This document shows positions 16,228-25,371 of a DNA stretch of 64,000 nt, in pieces; position 1 is the first letter of the stretch, and the number at the start of each line of letters is the position of its first letter. The DNA is from Schaalia odontolytica. GTDB taxonomy: Bacteria; Actinomycetota; Actinomycetes; Actinomycetales; Actinomycetaceae. The stretch covers positions 2,170,001 to 2,234,000 of the forward strand of contig NZ_CP133472.1 of assembly GCF_031191545.1 (NCBI RefSeq), written 5' to 3'. The translations under genes were made by a program, and so were the position numbers. The notes beneath the pieces were generated by a model that was not told the origin of the DNA, did not search any database, and saw only the letters and a list, made by a program, of their open reading frames with translations.

Positions 16228-16269
16228 GACGGTGGGGTGGCCGGGAGCAATCCCAGCCACCCCACCGTC
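16228..16269. terminator. Bidirectional terminator between mycosin and parC
   Basis: Perfect 14-bp arms (16228-16241 with 16256-16269) and a 14-base loop sit between two convergent genes, 12 bases after one stop and 18 before the other. Confidence 0.7.
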
Positions 16270-16286
16270 ATGACAACAGGGAAGAG

Positions 16287-18755
16287 TCAGCCGATCGACG
16301 CGATCGCGAAGGTGATCGGCACGCCCGAGCCGTCGCGGCGCTCGTCCTCGGCCGGCAGCTCAATCGGGGAACCATCCGCAGAAGCGGCGCGTCCCGGCTT
16401 CGAGCCCACCCAGGCGATGTCAAGCCGATCCTCGCCGCGCAGGAAACGCTGACAGCGCACCCCCTGACCTCCTCGACCCTTCGCCGGGTAGCAATCGAAG
16501 GGCGTCACCTTCACCGTCGTCTGGCCCGTTCCAGGCAGAGCGCCCAGCGCCGCCGCCACCGTCACCACCACCGCATCGATGGGAGCCTCGACCACCCAGA
16601 AGCCCAAGGCCTCGGCACCGCCGTTCAGCTTCATGCCAGCCATACCACCAGCCGTGCGGCCCTGCGGGCGAACCTTCGCGGCCGGCGTGCGCAGCAGCTG
16701 CGCGTCCGACGAGATGAACACGAGATCCGCCTCGTCCGAGCAACGATCGAAGCCCACCAGGCGGTCGCCATCCTCCAGGGCGATGACCTCCCACTCGTCT
16801 CGCTGGAGCACGTCGGGGCGCAGGCGCTTGACCGTACCACGAGCCGTGCCCATCGCAACGACGTCGGTGCCCTCGGGGTCCAGCAGACCGACGGCGGGAA
16901 TGTCCGTGTGCAGCAGCAAGGAGGCGGGCATCGCCCCGGCGAGAGAGAGGCCCGTCTCGAAGCGGGGGAGCGCAGGCAGGTCCACGACGTCGATACGGTG
17001 CGCGATACCGTCCTGCGTTACCACGGCAACCTGCGATCGAGCCGTCGAGGGCAGCTGCGCTCGCCAACCGTCCGACGCCGCCCGCGGCCCGGGCTCCAGC
17101 GGATCCGCGCCCTCCACGCGGGCGAGCGCACCGCTCGAGGACAGGACCACCACGCATGGGTCGTCCGGAATCTGCAGGTCCAGGCCCTTGCCCGAACGCG
17201 ACACCGACGGCAGTGCGGCCAGCGCGGCATCGTCTGAGGCCACGCCCACGGGCGTACCCGTCGAGGCCAGCAGCAGCGTACGGCGCGGCGTGCCCAGGCG
17301 ATCCGAGACCTCGTGCAGCTCCTTCTTCACGAGAGCGCGCAGCAGCTCCGGATCCGCCAGGATCTCTCGCAGAGAGGCGATCTTGGCCGCCAGCTCGTCA
17401 CGCTCGGTCTCCAGCTCGATGCGGGAGAATTTTGTGAGGCGACGCAGACGCAGCTCCAGGATGTAGTTGGCCTGGGCCTCGGACAGGTCGAAGGCCGTCA
17501 TGAGTCGTTCGCGCGCGATCTCGGCGTCGTCGGAGGAACGAATGATCGCGATAACGTCGTCGATGTCCAGGATCGCGATGAGTAGGCCCTCGACCAGGTG
17601 CAGGCGATCCTCGCACTTCTTCAAGCGGAAGCGGCTGCGACGCGTCGTGACGTCCAGGCGGTGGTCCAGGAAGACCTGCAGCATCTCTTTGAGGCCCAGA
17701 GTGCGCGGCTGGCCGCCCACGAGAGCCACGGCATTGATCGAGAACGAATCCTCCAACGGGGTGCGCTGGTAGAGCTGCTGAAGCACCGCCTCGGGGTTAA
17801 AGCCGTTCTTCACCTCGATGACCAGGCGCAGGCCGTGGATGCGGTCGGTGAGGTTCTGAACCGAGGAGATGCCCTTGAGGCGTCCCGCGTTCGCGTTCTC
17901 CTTGATCTTTTCGATAACCTTCTCGGGACCCACCATGTAGGGCAGCTGCGTGACGATGATGCCCATCTTGCGGGCCGTCACGCGCTCGATCTGCACCTTC
18001 GCGCGCGTCTTGAACGCGCCGCGCCCGGTCTCGTAGGCCTCCTTGATACCCTCGAGGCCGACGATGACGCCGCCCTCGGGCAGGTCGGGGCCCGGAATGT
18101 AACGCATGAGGTCCGCGACGGATGCCGAGGGGTTATCCAGCAGGTGAATCGCGCCCGCGATCGTCTCCGACAGGTTGTGCGGGGCGACGTTCGTCGCCAT
18201 GCCCACGGCGATGCCCGAGGCCCCGTTGACCAGCAGCTGCGGGAAAGCGGCAGGCAGCACGTCGGGCTGCATGAACTGGTTGTCGTAGTTGGGGACGAAG
18301 TCGACAGTGTCCTCGTCCAGGCCCATTACCAGGTCCAGCGCGGCGGGTGCCATGCGCGCCTCGGTGTAACGCGCGGCGGCCGGACCGTCGTCTAGAGAGC
18401 CGAAGTTGCCGTGTCCATCGACCAGGGGAACGCGCAGATTGAAGGGTTGCGCGAGGCGTACCAATGCCTCGTAAATCGCGGAATCGCCGTGCGGATGGAG
18501 CTTACCCATGACCTCGCCGACGACGCGCTGGGACTTCACGTGTCCCTTGTCGGGGCGCAGGCCCATCTGGTCCATCTGGAAGAGGATGCGGCGCTGCACG
18601 GGCTTGAGGCCGTCGCGTGCGTCGGGGAGCGCACGCGCGTAGATCACCGAGACGGCATACTCGAGGAAGGAGCCGCGCATCTCATCGGACACGTCGATCT
18701 CGGAGATGTTCTCGTCCTTCTCGGGGATGTCAACGACCTGGACCTTCTTAGCCAT
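16287..18755 (-). CDS. parC: DNA topoisomerase IV subunit A (ParC)
   Basis: An 822-residue type IIA topoisomerase breakage-reunion subunit. It cuts and rejoins DNA via the active-site Tyr in [10 protein letters not shown]. The quinolone-determining region reads [12 protein letters not shown], with Ser and Glu at the usual resistance positions in wild-type form. The tower/coiled-coil region ([17 protein letters not shown]-like) is followed by a degenerate beta-pinwheel C-terminal domain of about 330 residues without an obvious GyrA-box QRRGG. This fits ParC rather than GyrA. It converges on the T7SS-like cassette and diverges from the DUF5998 gene; parE lies 8 kb away in the opposite direction. 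Confidence 0.92.
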   Translation of the reverse strand: MAKKVQVVDIPEKDENISEIDVSDEMRGSFLEYAVSVIYARALPDARDGLKPVQRRILFQMDQMGLRPDKGHVKSQRVVGEVMGKLHPHGDSAIYEALVRLAQPFNLRVPLVDGHGNFGSLDDGPAAARYTEARMAPAALDLVMGLDEDTVDFVPNYDNQFMQPDVLPAAFPQLLVNGASGIAVGMATNVAPHNLSETIAGAIHLLDNPSASVADLMRYIPGPDLPEGGVIVGLEGIKEAYETGRGAFKTRAKVQIERVTARKMGIIVTQLPYMVGPEKVIEKIKENANAGRLKGISSVQNLTDRIHGLRLVIEVKNGFNPEAVLQQLYQRTPLEDSFSINAVALVGGQPRTLGLKEMLQVFLDHRLDVTTRRSRFRLKKCEDRLHLVEGLLIAILDIDDVIAIIRSSDDAEIARERLMTAFDLSEAQANYILELRLRRLTKFSRIELETERDELAAKIASLREILADPELLRALVKKELHEVSDRLGTPRRTLLLASTGTPVGVASDDAALAALPSVSRSGKGLDLQIPDDPCVVVLSSSGALARVEGADPLEPGPRAASDGWRAQLPSTARSQVAVVTQDGIAHRIDVVDLPALPRFETGLSLAGAMPASLLLHTDIPAVGLLDPEGTDVVAMGTARGTVKRLRPDVLQRDEWEVIALEDGDRLVGFDRCSDEADLVFISSDAQLLRTPAAKVRPQGRTAGGMAGMKLNGGAEALGFWVVEAPIDAVVVTVAAALGALPGTGQTTVKVTPFDCYPAKGRGGQGVRCQRFLRGEDRLDIAWVGSKPGRAASADGSPIELPAEDERRDGSGVPITFAIASIG

Positions 18756-18822
18756 ACGCGCAATTATTGCGCGGGTCGGCCCTCATTTCGACTGGCGCGC
18801 CGCTTCGGGGCACAATTGGGGG

Positions 18823-19359
18823 ATGGACACATGGACCCGTATTGAACGTGGGGGCTTCTACCCCAAGGCGGTGCAGCGTGCGCTGCGCCGGGCTCTGGGC
18901 GCTACAGAGCCCCTGGCTACGCTGTGCCAGGTGGATACAGGGTTCGACCGCGGATCGGTGTTCCGTCACCTCACCGTCGCATCGCTGACGGACCGCGCCA
19001 TCGTTCAGCTGCACGTTGACGAGATGGATGGCGGCTCGGCCACGATCGCGACGGCCGTGCATCGCGTGTGCGACATCGCCGGATACTCCACGATGGAGGT
19101 CTACACGGATCCCGAAAACGCCACCGGTCTGTCCGAGATGACGATAGCGCTGGACCTGAACGGTGCCCGTCGTCTGGAGCTTGAACCCGCCCGCTGCGAC
19201 GACCCCAACTGCATGGCCGACCACGGCCTGTCGGGCACGTCCTTCCCCGACGACATGACCTTCCGTATCTCCGCGGCCGCAGACGGACAAGATTCCCTCA
19301 ACGAGGCCATGGTGTTCGTGGACCATCTCGCGTCTTTGATGGGAACCCGCAGTGAGTGA
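18823..19359 (+). CDS. DUF5998 family protein
   Basis: A 178-residue conserved actinobacterial protein. It is an alpha/beta protein without membrane segments; a Cys/His group (RCDDPNCMADHGLSG) in the C-terminal third could bind a metal. It is typically found between parC and the phosphodiesterase-like gene that follows, and here overlaps that gene by 8 bases. No function is established. The start at ATG 18823 has a -10-like CACAAT 6 bases upstream and no clear ribosome site beyond GGGGG, so a leaderless start is possible. Confidence 0.8.
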   Translation: MDTWTRIERGGFYPKAVQRALRRALGATEPLATLCQVDTGFDRGSVFRHLTVASLTDRAIVQLHVDEMDGGSATIATAVHRVCDIAGYSTMEVYTDPENATGLSEMTIALDLNGARRLELEPARCDDPNCMADHGLSGTSFPDDMTFRISAAADGQDSLNEAMVFVDHLASLMGTRSE

Positions 19360-20500
19360 GCGCGGCGTGATACTCGACCTTCCCGGTGCCGATCTGCCCG
19401 GCGCGGGCGATCCCCTCATCACGGACATCGTTGCTGGTGCCCTCGCGTCGATCGATCCCGCGCTGCCCGGTGCATCCGCGCAGGCGGCCGCAGCCCTCGG
19501 TATCGAAGCCGGGGCCGCTCAGCTGCTCCTCATCCTGGTCGATGGCCTTGGATACGAACTCATCCAGGAATACGCCGGGCATACCCCGACGCTGCGCCGG
19601 GTGCGTGGCGACATGCGCTCGATTCACACCGTCGTCCCCTCGACGACGGCTGCGGCGATCACAGCTTTCGGGACGGGCGCTCGCCCCGGTGTCACGAACA
19701 TGGTGGGTTTTTCCGTCGCCTACGGCGGCGGCGTCATGAATTTGCTTGCCATGGAGGGAGGGCCCGCCCCCACCGAGTGGCAGCCAACCCCCACGTACTT
19801 TGAACGCCTAGCCGCGACCGGCATCTCCTCCGCGATCGTCTCTCCGGCGCGTTTCGCGGGCTCCGGACTGACGGGTGCCGCCCTGCGGGGCGCGCGTCAC
19901 GTCCCCGCGGAAACGCTCGACGATCGGGTGAGCGCAGCCCTGCGCGAACTGCGCGCGGGCACGCCTCTCGTGTACCTGTACTGGTCCGAGATTGACCATG
20001 CAGGCCACGGCTCGGGGGTCGGCTCAGATAGTTGGATCGGCAGCCTCGAAGAGTTCGATGCGGGCCTCTCGCGCCTGCTGAGGTCGCTGCCCGCGGGGGT
20101 GCGTACCATCCTGACGGCCGACCACGGCATGATCAATGTCGACGCCACGCAGATCGTCGACGTCGCCTCCACGCCCGCACTGCGCGAGGGCGTGCGCATC
20201 GTCGCGGGGGAAACGCGTGCGGTGCATGTACACGCGGAGGAAGGACGTGCGGGCGAGGTGGAGGCGCGCTGGCGCGATGTCCTGGGGGAGAATGCCTGGA
20301 TCGTGTCCGGCGGGGACATCTCCAGCCTCATCGGTGAGGGTGACGGTGCGTCGGTGATCGGAGACATCTTGGTGCTCGCGCGAGGCAGGGGCGGAGTCGT
20401 CGACTCGCGCACCCAGAGCCCCTCAGCCATCGCGATGCCCGGCGTTCACGGGTCGCTGTCCTCCACGGAGATGCGGATCCCCGTCGTCGCCTTGTCCTGA
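19352..20500 (+). CDS. Alkaline phosphatase superfamily protein (nucleotide pyrophosphatase/phosphodiesterase-like)
   Basis: A 382-residue enzyme of the phosphodiesterase/phosphatase fold that uses two metal ions. Metal and nucleophile motifs are seen: LILVDGLGYEL (first Asp), STTAAAITAFGTG (nucleophile Thr in the VPSTT segment), YWSEIDHAGHGSG (Asp/His), and LTADHGM (Asp-His). The usual annotation is 'alkaline phosphatase family protein'. No signal peptide is visible, so it acts in the cytoplasm. Translation starts at GTG 19352 inside the DUF5998 gene. The physiological substrate is unknown. Confidence 0.85.
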   Translation: MSERGVILDLPGADLPGAGDPLITDIVAGALASIDPALPGASAQAAAALGIEAGAAQLLLILVDGLGYELIQEYAGHTPTLRRVRGDMRSIHTVVPSTTAAAITAFGTGARPGVTNMVGFSVAYGGGVMNLLAMEGGPAPTEWQPTPTYFERLAATGISSAIVSPARFAGSGLTGAALRGARHVPAETLDDRVSAALRELRAGTPLVYLYWSEIDHAGHGSGVGSDSWIGSLEEFDAGLSRLLRSLPAGVRTILTADHGMINVDATQIVDVASTPALREGVRIVAGETRAVHVHAEEGRAGEVEARWRDVLGENAWIVSGGDISSLIGEGDGASVIGDILVLARGRGGVVDSRTQSPSAIAMPGVHGSLSSTEMRIPVVALS

Positions 20501-20517
20501 GTATGCTCTGATACGAC

Positions 20518-20549
20518 AAACGGCCGCCCTCCCACGAGAGCGGCCGTTT
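20518..20549. terminator. Bidirectional terminator between phosphodiesterase and sepH
   Basis: AAACGGCCGC / GCGGCCGTTT perfect 10-bp arms give A- and T-rich ends on each side, suited to stop transcription from both convergent genes. Confidence 0.75.
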
Positions 20550-20563
20550 GCGTACGCGTGTAG

Positions 20564-21805
20564 TCAGGACTTTGAGCCGAAGAGGATCTCGTCCCAGCTG
20601 GGCACGGACCTGCGGTTCTTCTTCGACGACGAGCGCGCCATGCGCGAACCTGTGACGCCATGGGAGGGGACGGCCCCCGTCGCGCCTTCCTCGGCCTTCG
20701 CGGGCACCGCCGAATCGGTGGGGGCGACGGCCTTCATGGGAATAGCCGGGGTCGGCTGCTCCTCGGACTCGGGCGGGGCTGCCTCCTCATCCTGGGAGGA
20801 TGCGGGGGCGGCAGCGAGCCATGGCAAGACGCCCGACGAGGCCTGGGCCTCGTTCTTCCTGGGCCGTGAAGCAAGGGGAAGTGAGCCGGTCGCAGCGGGT
20901 CGAGCGGAGGGGATCTGGCCGGTCGCGGGGAACAGCGCATCGTCGGCGGGCTGCGCCGGCGTCTCGGCCTTCGTGCGCGCCGACGCAAGCGAATAGATGC
21001 GCGCCGAAATGGGGCCGGTGGATGTCTCGGGCTCGCTTACCTCGGGCTCGTCCTCCCCAGCGATCGCGGCCAGGTACTCGGCCTCCTCGTCCACCTCGTC
21101 GTCCAGACCCAGGTCAATCTGCTGGCGCTTGCCGCGCACAGCGTTGAGCTGATCGAGGATCGCCTCGCGATTACGCAGATCCTCCTCGTCCGGATCCGGC
21201 GCGGGGGTGGGAGCGGTGCGAGGCAGGGGAGTGAAGATTGAGGCCGTCGGGGACACGGACACCTGCTCGGTCAGCCACTGGGCCTCCTGGTCGATAGCCT
21301 CCAGGGATCCGGAACTAGACAGGTGCCAGTGGGCCGCGTGCTCCGCCGCTCCCTGTACGAACGTCACGATGATCTGCCAGGGCTCACCTGCTTCGCGTGT
21401 CGCCGCCCACTCCAGTGACGCTGGGTCAACACCACGCGCGGCCAGACGATCGACGACAAGATCACCCATCGTCGGACCGCCGTCACCGACGCGAACGGCG
21501 CGCGCACGGGTGAGCGCATAGTCCTTTTCCGCCTGCACGGGAGCCTCAAAGCGCTGCACCGCGCTAACCTCCATCCCGTGCTCGGAAGCGATCTCGTGAG
21601 GAGTCGCGCCCGCACGCAGCAGGGCCTGAATCTCGCGAGGAGCAAGGGTGGGACGGGCGGGAGCGAGCTCCACTCGCGGGCGGTCGCGGCGCGTCGCGCC
21701 GCGGAGCTCGTCTGAGATCAACACGGAATAGCGTTCACCCTGGGCATCGGTGAGCACCAGGGACTCGCCATCGGCGCTGGTCCCGAGCAATTCGAGCTCA
21801 ATCAT
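20564..21805 (-). CDS. sepH: Septation protein SepH (DUF3071)
   Basis: A 413-residue actinobacterial cell-division regulator; SepH binds FtsZ and promotes Z-ring assembly. The conserved N-terminal DUF3071 domain (about residues 1-165) includes the helix-turn-helix-like segment LAPREIQALLRAGATPHEIA that is essential in characterised SepH. The rest (about 190-413) is a low-complexity Pro/Ala/Glu-rich region ending in a basic stretch (SSKKNRRSVPSWDEILFG) that resembles the conserved SepH C-terminal motif. ATG 21805 is chosen because AGGAGG lies 5 bases upstream; GTG 21808 is too close. Confidence 0.9.
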   Translation of the reverse strand: MIELELLGTSADGESLVLTDAQGERYSVLISDELRGATRRDRPRVELAPARPTLAPREIQALLRAGATPHEIASEHGMEVSAVQRFEAPVQAEKDYALTRARAVRVGDGGPTMGDLVVDRLAARGVDPASLEWAATREAGEPWQIIVTFVQGAAEHAAHWHLSSSGSLEAIDQEAQWLTEQVSVSPTASIFTPLPRTAPTPAPDPDEEDLRNREAILDQLNAVRGKRQQIDLGLDDEVDEEAEYLAAIAGEDEPEVSEPETSTGPISARIYSLASARTKAETPAQPADDALFPATGQIPSARPAATGSLPLASRPRKNEAQASSGVLPWLAAAPASSQDEEAAPPESEEQPTPAIPMKAVAPTDSAVPAKAEEGATGAVPSHGVTGSRMARSSSKKNRRSVPSWDEILFGSKS

Positions 21806-21971
21806 CACTTCCTCCTCAGACGTCTAGGTCGAATCGTCTCAAATAAAGCCAAGAATGTCGCGTAGCCGGGCGCGTGTCACACATACGATGGCACATTACT
21901 CTCACAAGTGTTATCCTCCCTGCGCATAGACCACTCGCGCAAACCGGCTCGAGAGGCGAAAGGGGAGAACC

Positions 21972-22274
21972 ATGGCAACCGATTACGATGCGCCGCGCAA
22001 GAACGAAGATGAGGTCGCAGAGGACTCGATCGAGGAGCTGAAGTCCCGTCGCAACGACGCCGGCTCCGCCGAGATCGAGGAAGACGAGAACGAGGCAGCC
22101 GAGAACTTTGAGCTTCCCGGTGCCGACCTGTCCAAGGAAGAACTGACCGTTCACGTCGTTCCTCGTCAAGATGACGAGTTCACCTGCTCGCAGTGCTTCC
22201 TCGTGCACCACGCGTCGCAGCTCGACCACGTGGACGCCAGCGGTGCCCCCGTGTGCACCGAGTGCGCGATGTGA
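21972..22274 (+). CDS. DUF4193 family protein
   Basis: A 100-residue acidic actinobacterial protein. The last 40 residues carry DEFTCSQCFLVHHASQL and VCTECAM, two Cys-x2-Cys pairs that should form a zinc ribbon. The N-terminal half is charged and likely flexible. Close neighbours in mycobacteria (Rv2699c) are conserved; the role is unknown. It begins the rightward core block, diverging from sepH, and lies only 9 bases before the DUF3710 gene. Start ATG with AAAGGGGAGA upstream. Confidence 0.85.
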   Translation: MATDYDAPRKNEDEVAEDSIEELKSRRNDAGSAEIEEDENEAAENFELPGADLSKEELTVHVVPRQDDEFTCSQCFLVHHASQLDHVDASGAPVCTECAM

Positions 22275-22283
22275 GGTAGGGCG

Positions 22284-22916
22284 ATGTTCGGACGCAACAA
22301 GAAGACTGTCGAAGACGAGATCGAAGACGTCGAGGCGCTGCCCCGACTCAGCGACGAAGACGCGGACATCTGGAACGAACCCGGCCCGCGCAACTACGGC
22401 GACGTCGACGCCTCCGAAGGCTACGTCGACATGGGGTCCATCCTGTTCCCCGCGGTCCAGGGCATGCAGCTGCGCACGCAGGTCGCAGACGACGGCACCA
22501 CCGTCCTGCAGATCCTCGTCGTGCTCGGTAGCTCCGGCATCCAGATGAGCGTCGCCGCCGCGCCCCGCTCCGGCGGCGTGTGGGGCGAGCTGCGTGAAGA
22601 AATCCGTAAGGGTTTCGAAGAGCAGGGCGCTAAGGTCGCCGACTACCCGACGCGCTACGGCAACGAGCTCCTCGTCGATATGCCTATGCAGATGCCCGAT
22701 GGTCGCTCCGCGACATCCCGCATGCGCATTATCGGCCGCGAAGGAGACCGCTGGTTCGCCCGCATCGACGTCCTCGGCCCCGCCGCGGCGAACGCGGAAG
22801 CCGGCGTCGACATCGAGAAGGTCATCGACCGCATCGTCGTGCGACGCGACGATCACCCGCGCACGCGCCTGGAGCTACTCCCGGTGCACTTGCCCGCGGG
22901 TGCTCAGGAAGCCTGA
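22284..22916 (+). CDS. DUF3710 family protein
   Basis: A 210-residue conserved actinobacterial protein with an acidic N-terminal 45 residues followed by an alpha/beta domain (GYVDMGSILFPAVQGMQLR, MSVAAAPRSGGVWGELREEI, WFARIDVLGPA). No membrane segment or catalytic motif is evident. It is normally beside dut and an OB-fold gene; here dut is missing and the OB-fold gene follows after 1 base. The function is unknown. Confidence 0.85.
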   Translation: MFGRNKKTVEDEIEDVEALPRLSDEDADIWNEPGPRNYGDVDASEGYVDMGSILFPAVQGMQLRTQVADDGTTVLQILVVLGSSGIQMSVAAAPRSGGVWGELREEIRKGFEEQGAKVADYPTRYGNELLVDMPMQMPDGRSATSRMRIIGREGDRWFARIDVLGPAAANAEAGVDIEKVIDRIVVRRDDHPRTRLELLPVHLPAGAQEA

Positions 22917-22917
22917 C

Positions 22918-23298
22918 ATGGCCTCGTGGATCGCTCGGGTCGGCGCGGCCCTCGGCCTCGACAAGGACACACGTTCCCTGGACGCGGCCCTTGACGAGGA
23001 CTCGGCGCGCGCCGCACGTGGGGTCACGCCCATCCGCGACGTGACCGACCGGAGCCACGCGCTCGTCTTCGGAACGCTCATGGGCATGACCTACCCGCCC
23101 GAGGAGGGAGCCCAGCGGGTCCTAGTCGCGACGCTCTACGACGGCACCGACACCATGGAGCTGCGCTGGCCAGGCCGCTCCTCCATTCCCGGGCTCAGCG
23201 TCGGTCAGCGCCTTGAAGTCGAGGGCACCGTGGGGAGGTCGGGGGAGCGCCTCGTCATCGTCAACCCCCTCTATCGCGTCATTGCGGGGGAAGGCTGA
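22918..23298 (+). CDS. OB-fold nucleic-acid-binding-like protein
   Basis: A 126-residue protein with a C-terminal OB-fold pattern (residues about 50-120): ALVFGTLMGMTYPP, VLVATLYDGTDTMELRW, GLSVGQRLEVEGTVGR. This matches the tRNA-anticodon/RecG-type OB domain found in the actinobacterial Rv2694c family. It could bind single-stranded nucleic acid, but this is inferred from fold only. It starts 1 base after the DUF3710 stop and shares one base with the DUF3159 start, so all are one transcription unit. Confidence 0.8.
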   Translation: MASWIARVGAALGLDKDTRSLDAALDEDSARAARGVTPIRDVTDRSHALVFGTLMGMTYPPEEGAQRVLVATLYDGTDTMELRWPGRSSIPGLSVGQRLEVEGTVGRSGERLVIVNPLYRVIAGEG

Positions 23299-23966
23299 TG
23301 CCGACCCCGCGCTGGATGAGCCAGGCAACCTCCGACGACTTCTCGTGGTCCGACGCGCTCGGAGGCACGCGCGGCGTCATCGAAGCAACCGCACCCGGCC
23401 TCGTGTTCGTTCTCGTCTACGTGGCCACCCGCGCGCTTGTCCCGACGCTGATCGCTGCGTCGAGCGTCGCCCTCCTCGCCTGCGTCATCCGCCTCATCCA
23501 GCGGCAGGGGCTCCAGCAGGCGGTGTCCGGTTTGTTCGGTGTCGCGATCGGCGTCATCTTCGCGGCGGCCACGGGACGCGGTGAGAACTATTTCGCGTGG
23601 GGCATCGTGACCAACGTCGCCATGGCTCTCGTCTTCGCCGTGTCTGTCCTGGTGAGGAGAGGCCTCGTCGCACAGTTCTACGGCCCGCTCACCGGCCTGG
23701 CAAAGGGCTGGCACTCAGATCCGAGGTACGCGAACCTGCGCCGTAGTTGCAATCGACTCACGTGGATGTGGGCCGCTGTCTTCGCGCTGCGCGTTCTCGT
23801 CCAGGTACCCCTGTGGCTCGGCGGCCAGGTCGCCGCGCTCGGCGTGGCCAAACTGATCCTCGGCCTGCCGCTCTTCGCTCTTGGCGCATGGGCGACCTGG
23901 TGGGGCCTGCGCCGCTACTCCTCGTCGCCCGCGGATTCTTCCGTGGACGGGGAGGCGACCAACTGA
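23298..23966 (+). CDS. DUF3159 integral membrane protein
   Basis: A 222-residue protein with five or six membrane segments (for example LVFVLVYVATRALVPTLIAA, AVSGLFGVAIGVIFAA, VAMALVFAVSVLV) and the DUF3159 phrase GRGENYFAWGI. Function unknown; conserved beside ceoC/ceoB in actinobacteria, which hints at a link to ion homeostasis. The last 52 bases overlap the 3' end of ceoC on the other strand. Confidence 0.85.
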   Translation: MPTPRWMSQATSDDFSWSDALGGTRGVIEATAPGLVFVLVYVATRALVPTLIAASSVALLACVIRLIQRQGLQQAVSGLFGVAIGVIFAAATGRGENYFAWGIVTNVAMALVFAVSVLVRRGLVAQFYGPLTGLAKGWHSDPRYANLRRSCNRLTWMWAAVFALRVLVQVPLWLGGQVAALGVAKLILGLPLFALGAWATWWGLRRYSSSPADSSVDGEATN

Positions 23967-24613
23967 CGCAGATTCGCCAGTTCGTCGGCGTCCGCGTCGG
24001 GGACGAGCAGAAGCAACTCATCAGCTGCCTCGAACACGTCGTCGGTACTCGGAGTGAGCGGACGCCCGTCTCGCAGGAGCGCAGCGAGCACCGCTCGTGC
24101 AGGCAACTCAAGGGAATGGACGCGCTTGCCCACGACCGGAGAATCGTCCGGCAGGATGAGCGCATGCATTGATACCGCCGCCGTGTTGAAGGAGAAAAGA
24201 CGCACCGGGATACCCACCGAGACGGCTTCCTCGACGAGGGATGTCATGATGCGCGGGGTCGACACCGACACGTCCACACCCCACGCCTGATCGAACAGCC
24301 ACTCGTTCTTCGGGTTGTTCAGGCGGGCGACGACGCGAGGGACAGCAAACTCTGTCTTGGCCAGCAGAGAAATCACCAGATTCGCCTTGTCGTCACCCGT
24401 GGCCGCGACCATCACGTCAGCCTCGTCCACTCCCGCGTCGTGCAGAGCATCGGGGGAACAGGCGTCGGCGAGCACCCAGTCGGCGTCAGCGACCGTTGAA
24501 ATACGTAGCTTCTCGGGCATGTTGTCGATCAGGGTGATGTCGTGACCGTGAGCGAGGAGTTCCAAGGCCACGCTGCGCCCCACCGAACCGGCTCCAGCAA
24601 TGACGATCTTCAT
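23915..24613 (-). CDS. ceoC: TrkA/RCK potassium-channel regulator CeoC
   Basis: A 232-residue cytoplasmic RCK protein: N-terminal Rossmann NAD(H) domain (IVIAGAGSVGRSVA, acidic end of the second strand in ITLIDNMPEKL) and a C-terminal RCK_C domain (about 150-222). Such subunits gate Trk/Ktr K+ transporters in response to nucleotides. ATG 24613 is preferred because GAGGAG lies 5 bases upstream; GTG 24619 would overlap the ceoB stop. It pairs with ceoB upstream, and its 3' end overlaps DUF3159 by 52 bases. Confidence 0.88.
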   Translation of the reverse strand: MKIVIAGAGSVGRSVALELLAHGHDITLIDNMPEKLRISTVADADWVLADACSPDALHDAGVDEADVMVAATGDDKANLVISLLAKTEFAVPRVVARLNNPKNEWLFDQAWGVDVSVSTPRIMTSLVEEAVSVGIPVRLFSFNTAAVSMHALILPDDSPVVGKRVHSLELPARAVLAALLRDGRPLTPSTDDVFEAADELLLLVPDADADELANLRQLVASPSTEESAGDEE

Positions 24614-24615
24614 GC

Positions 24616-25281
24616 TCACTCCTCGGTCTTGGGCGGGTTGGACAGCTGATCACGCAGAGCTGTCGTCTGCGTGCCGTTGATCGCAAAGTAGAGTTGGTCG
24701 TGCTCTTGAACGACCAGGTCGGGCGACGCCGTTCGAATTGAGCCCAGGCGCGAAGTGAACACGATGCGGGAGCCCGTCAGCTCCTCGATGAGCTGGAAGC
24801 TCAGGCCGTACCAGCCGGGGGACGGGGTCGCGTTGACGAGGCCGACGGCACCCGTCGGATGCGACCAGATCAGCGACGCGTCCGGTGGCAACATGCGACG
24901 CAGCACCGACTCTGCGGTGCGCTGTACGGAAGCGACCGTCGGGATGCCGAGGCGCTCGTAGAGGTAAGCGCGCGTAGGGTCGTAGATACGGGCAACCACG
25001 TGCTCGACGTGGAAGACTTCACGAGCGACGCGCGCGGCAATAATGTTCGAGTTATCACCCGATGAGACGGCCGCGAACGCGTACGCATCCTTAATGTTCG
25101 CCTGACGCAGGCAATCGCGGTCCATGCCCACGCCCGTCACGCGACGACCGGAAAAGTCCGGCGACAGACGAGAGAAAGCCTTGGAATCTTGGTCAATAAC
25201 CGCCACGGAATGCCCCGCTGCGTCCAACGTCGATGCCAGGCGAGCGCCAACGCGCCCGCAACCCATGATCACAAAGTGCAC
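24616..25281 (-). CDS. ceoB: TrkA/RCK potassium-channel regulator CeoB
   Basis: A 221-residue RCK protein, paralogue and partner of CeoC. The Rossmann motif is HFVIMGCGRVGARLA, followed by the acidic strand end VAVIDQDSKAF and a C-terminal RCK_C domain ending about residue 215. No membrane part is present and no TrkH/KtrB pore gene is adjacent; instead a KimA-like importer diverges from it. I prefer GTG 25281 (protein MHFVIMGCG) over TTG 25290, because TAGTTT lies 7 bases before it as a leaderless-type -10 box. Confidence 0.87.
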   Translation of the reverse strand: MHFVIMGCGRVGARLASTLDAAGHSVAVIDQDSKAFSRLSPDFSGRRVTGVGMDRDCLRQANIKDAYAFAAVSSGDNSNIIAARVAREVFHVEHVVARIYDPTRAYLYERLGIPTVASVQRTAESVLRRMLPPDASLIWSHPTGAVGLVNATPSPGWYGLSFQLIEELTGSRIVFTSRLGSIRTASPDLVVQEHDQLYFAINGTQTTALRDQLSNPPKTEE

Positions 25282-25288
25282 GACTACC

Positions 25289-25318
25289 AAACTACTCCGG
25301 TCCCCGCGTAATAGCCAA
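25289..25318 (-). promoter_or_regulatory. Candidate leaderless promoter of ceoB
   Basis: On the minus strand TTGGCT (25318-25313) and TAGTTT (25294-25289) are 18 bases apart; the GTG start is 7 bases beyond the -10 box. Confidence 0.35.
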
Positions 25319-25321
25319 GTG

Positions 25322-25339
25322 TGACAGTCGGCGCTGTCA
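25322..25339. promoter_or_regulatory. Palindrome between ceoB and kimA
   Basis: TGACAG-TCGGCG-CTGTCA is a perfect dyad with 6-bp arms in the 90-base region between the two divergent potassium genes. It overlaps the expected -35 regions of both, so one regulator could control both directions. No matching regulator gene is nearby. Confidence 0.4.
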
Positions 25340-25357
25340 CTGCCGCGTCAGTTGGAC

Positions 25358-25363
25358 TACGCT
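25358..25363 (+). promoter_or_regulatory. Candidate -10 box of kimA
   Basis: TACGCT ends 8 bases before the GTG start at 25372, with no ribosome site in between, which suggests a leaderless message. Confidence 0.35.
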
Positions 25364-25371
25364 TAACACCC

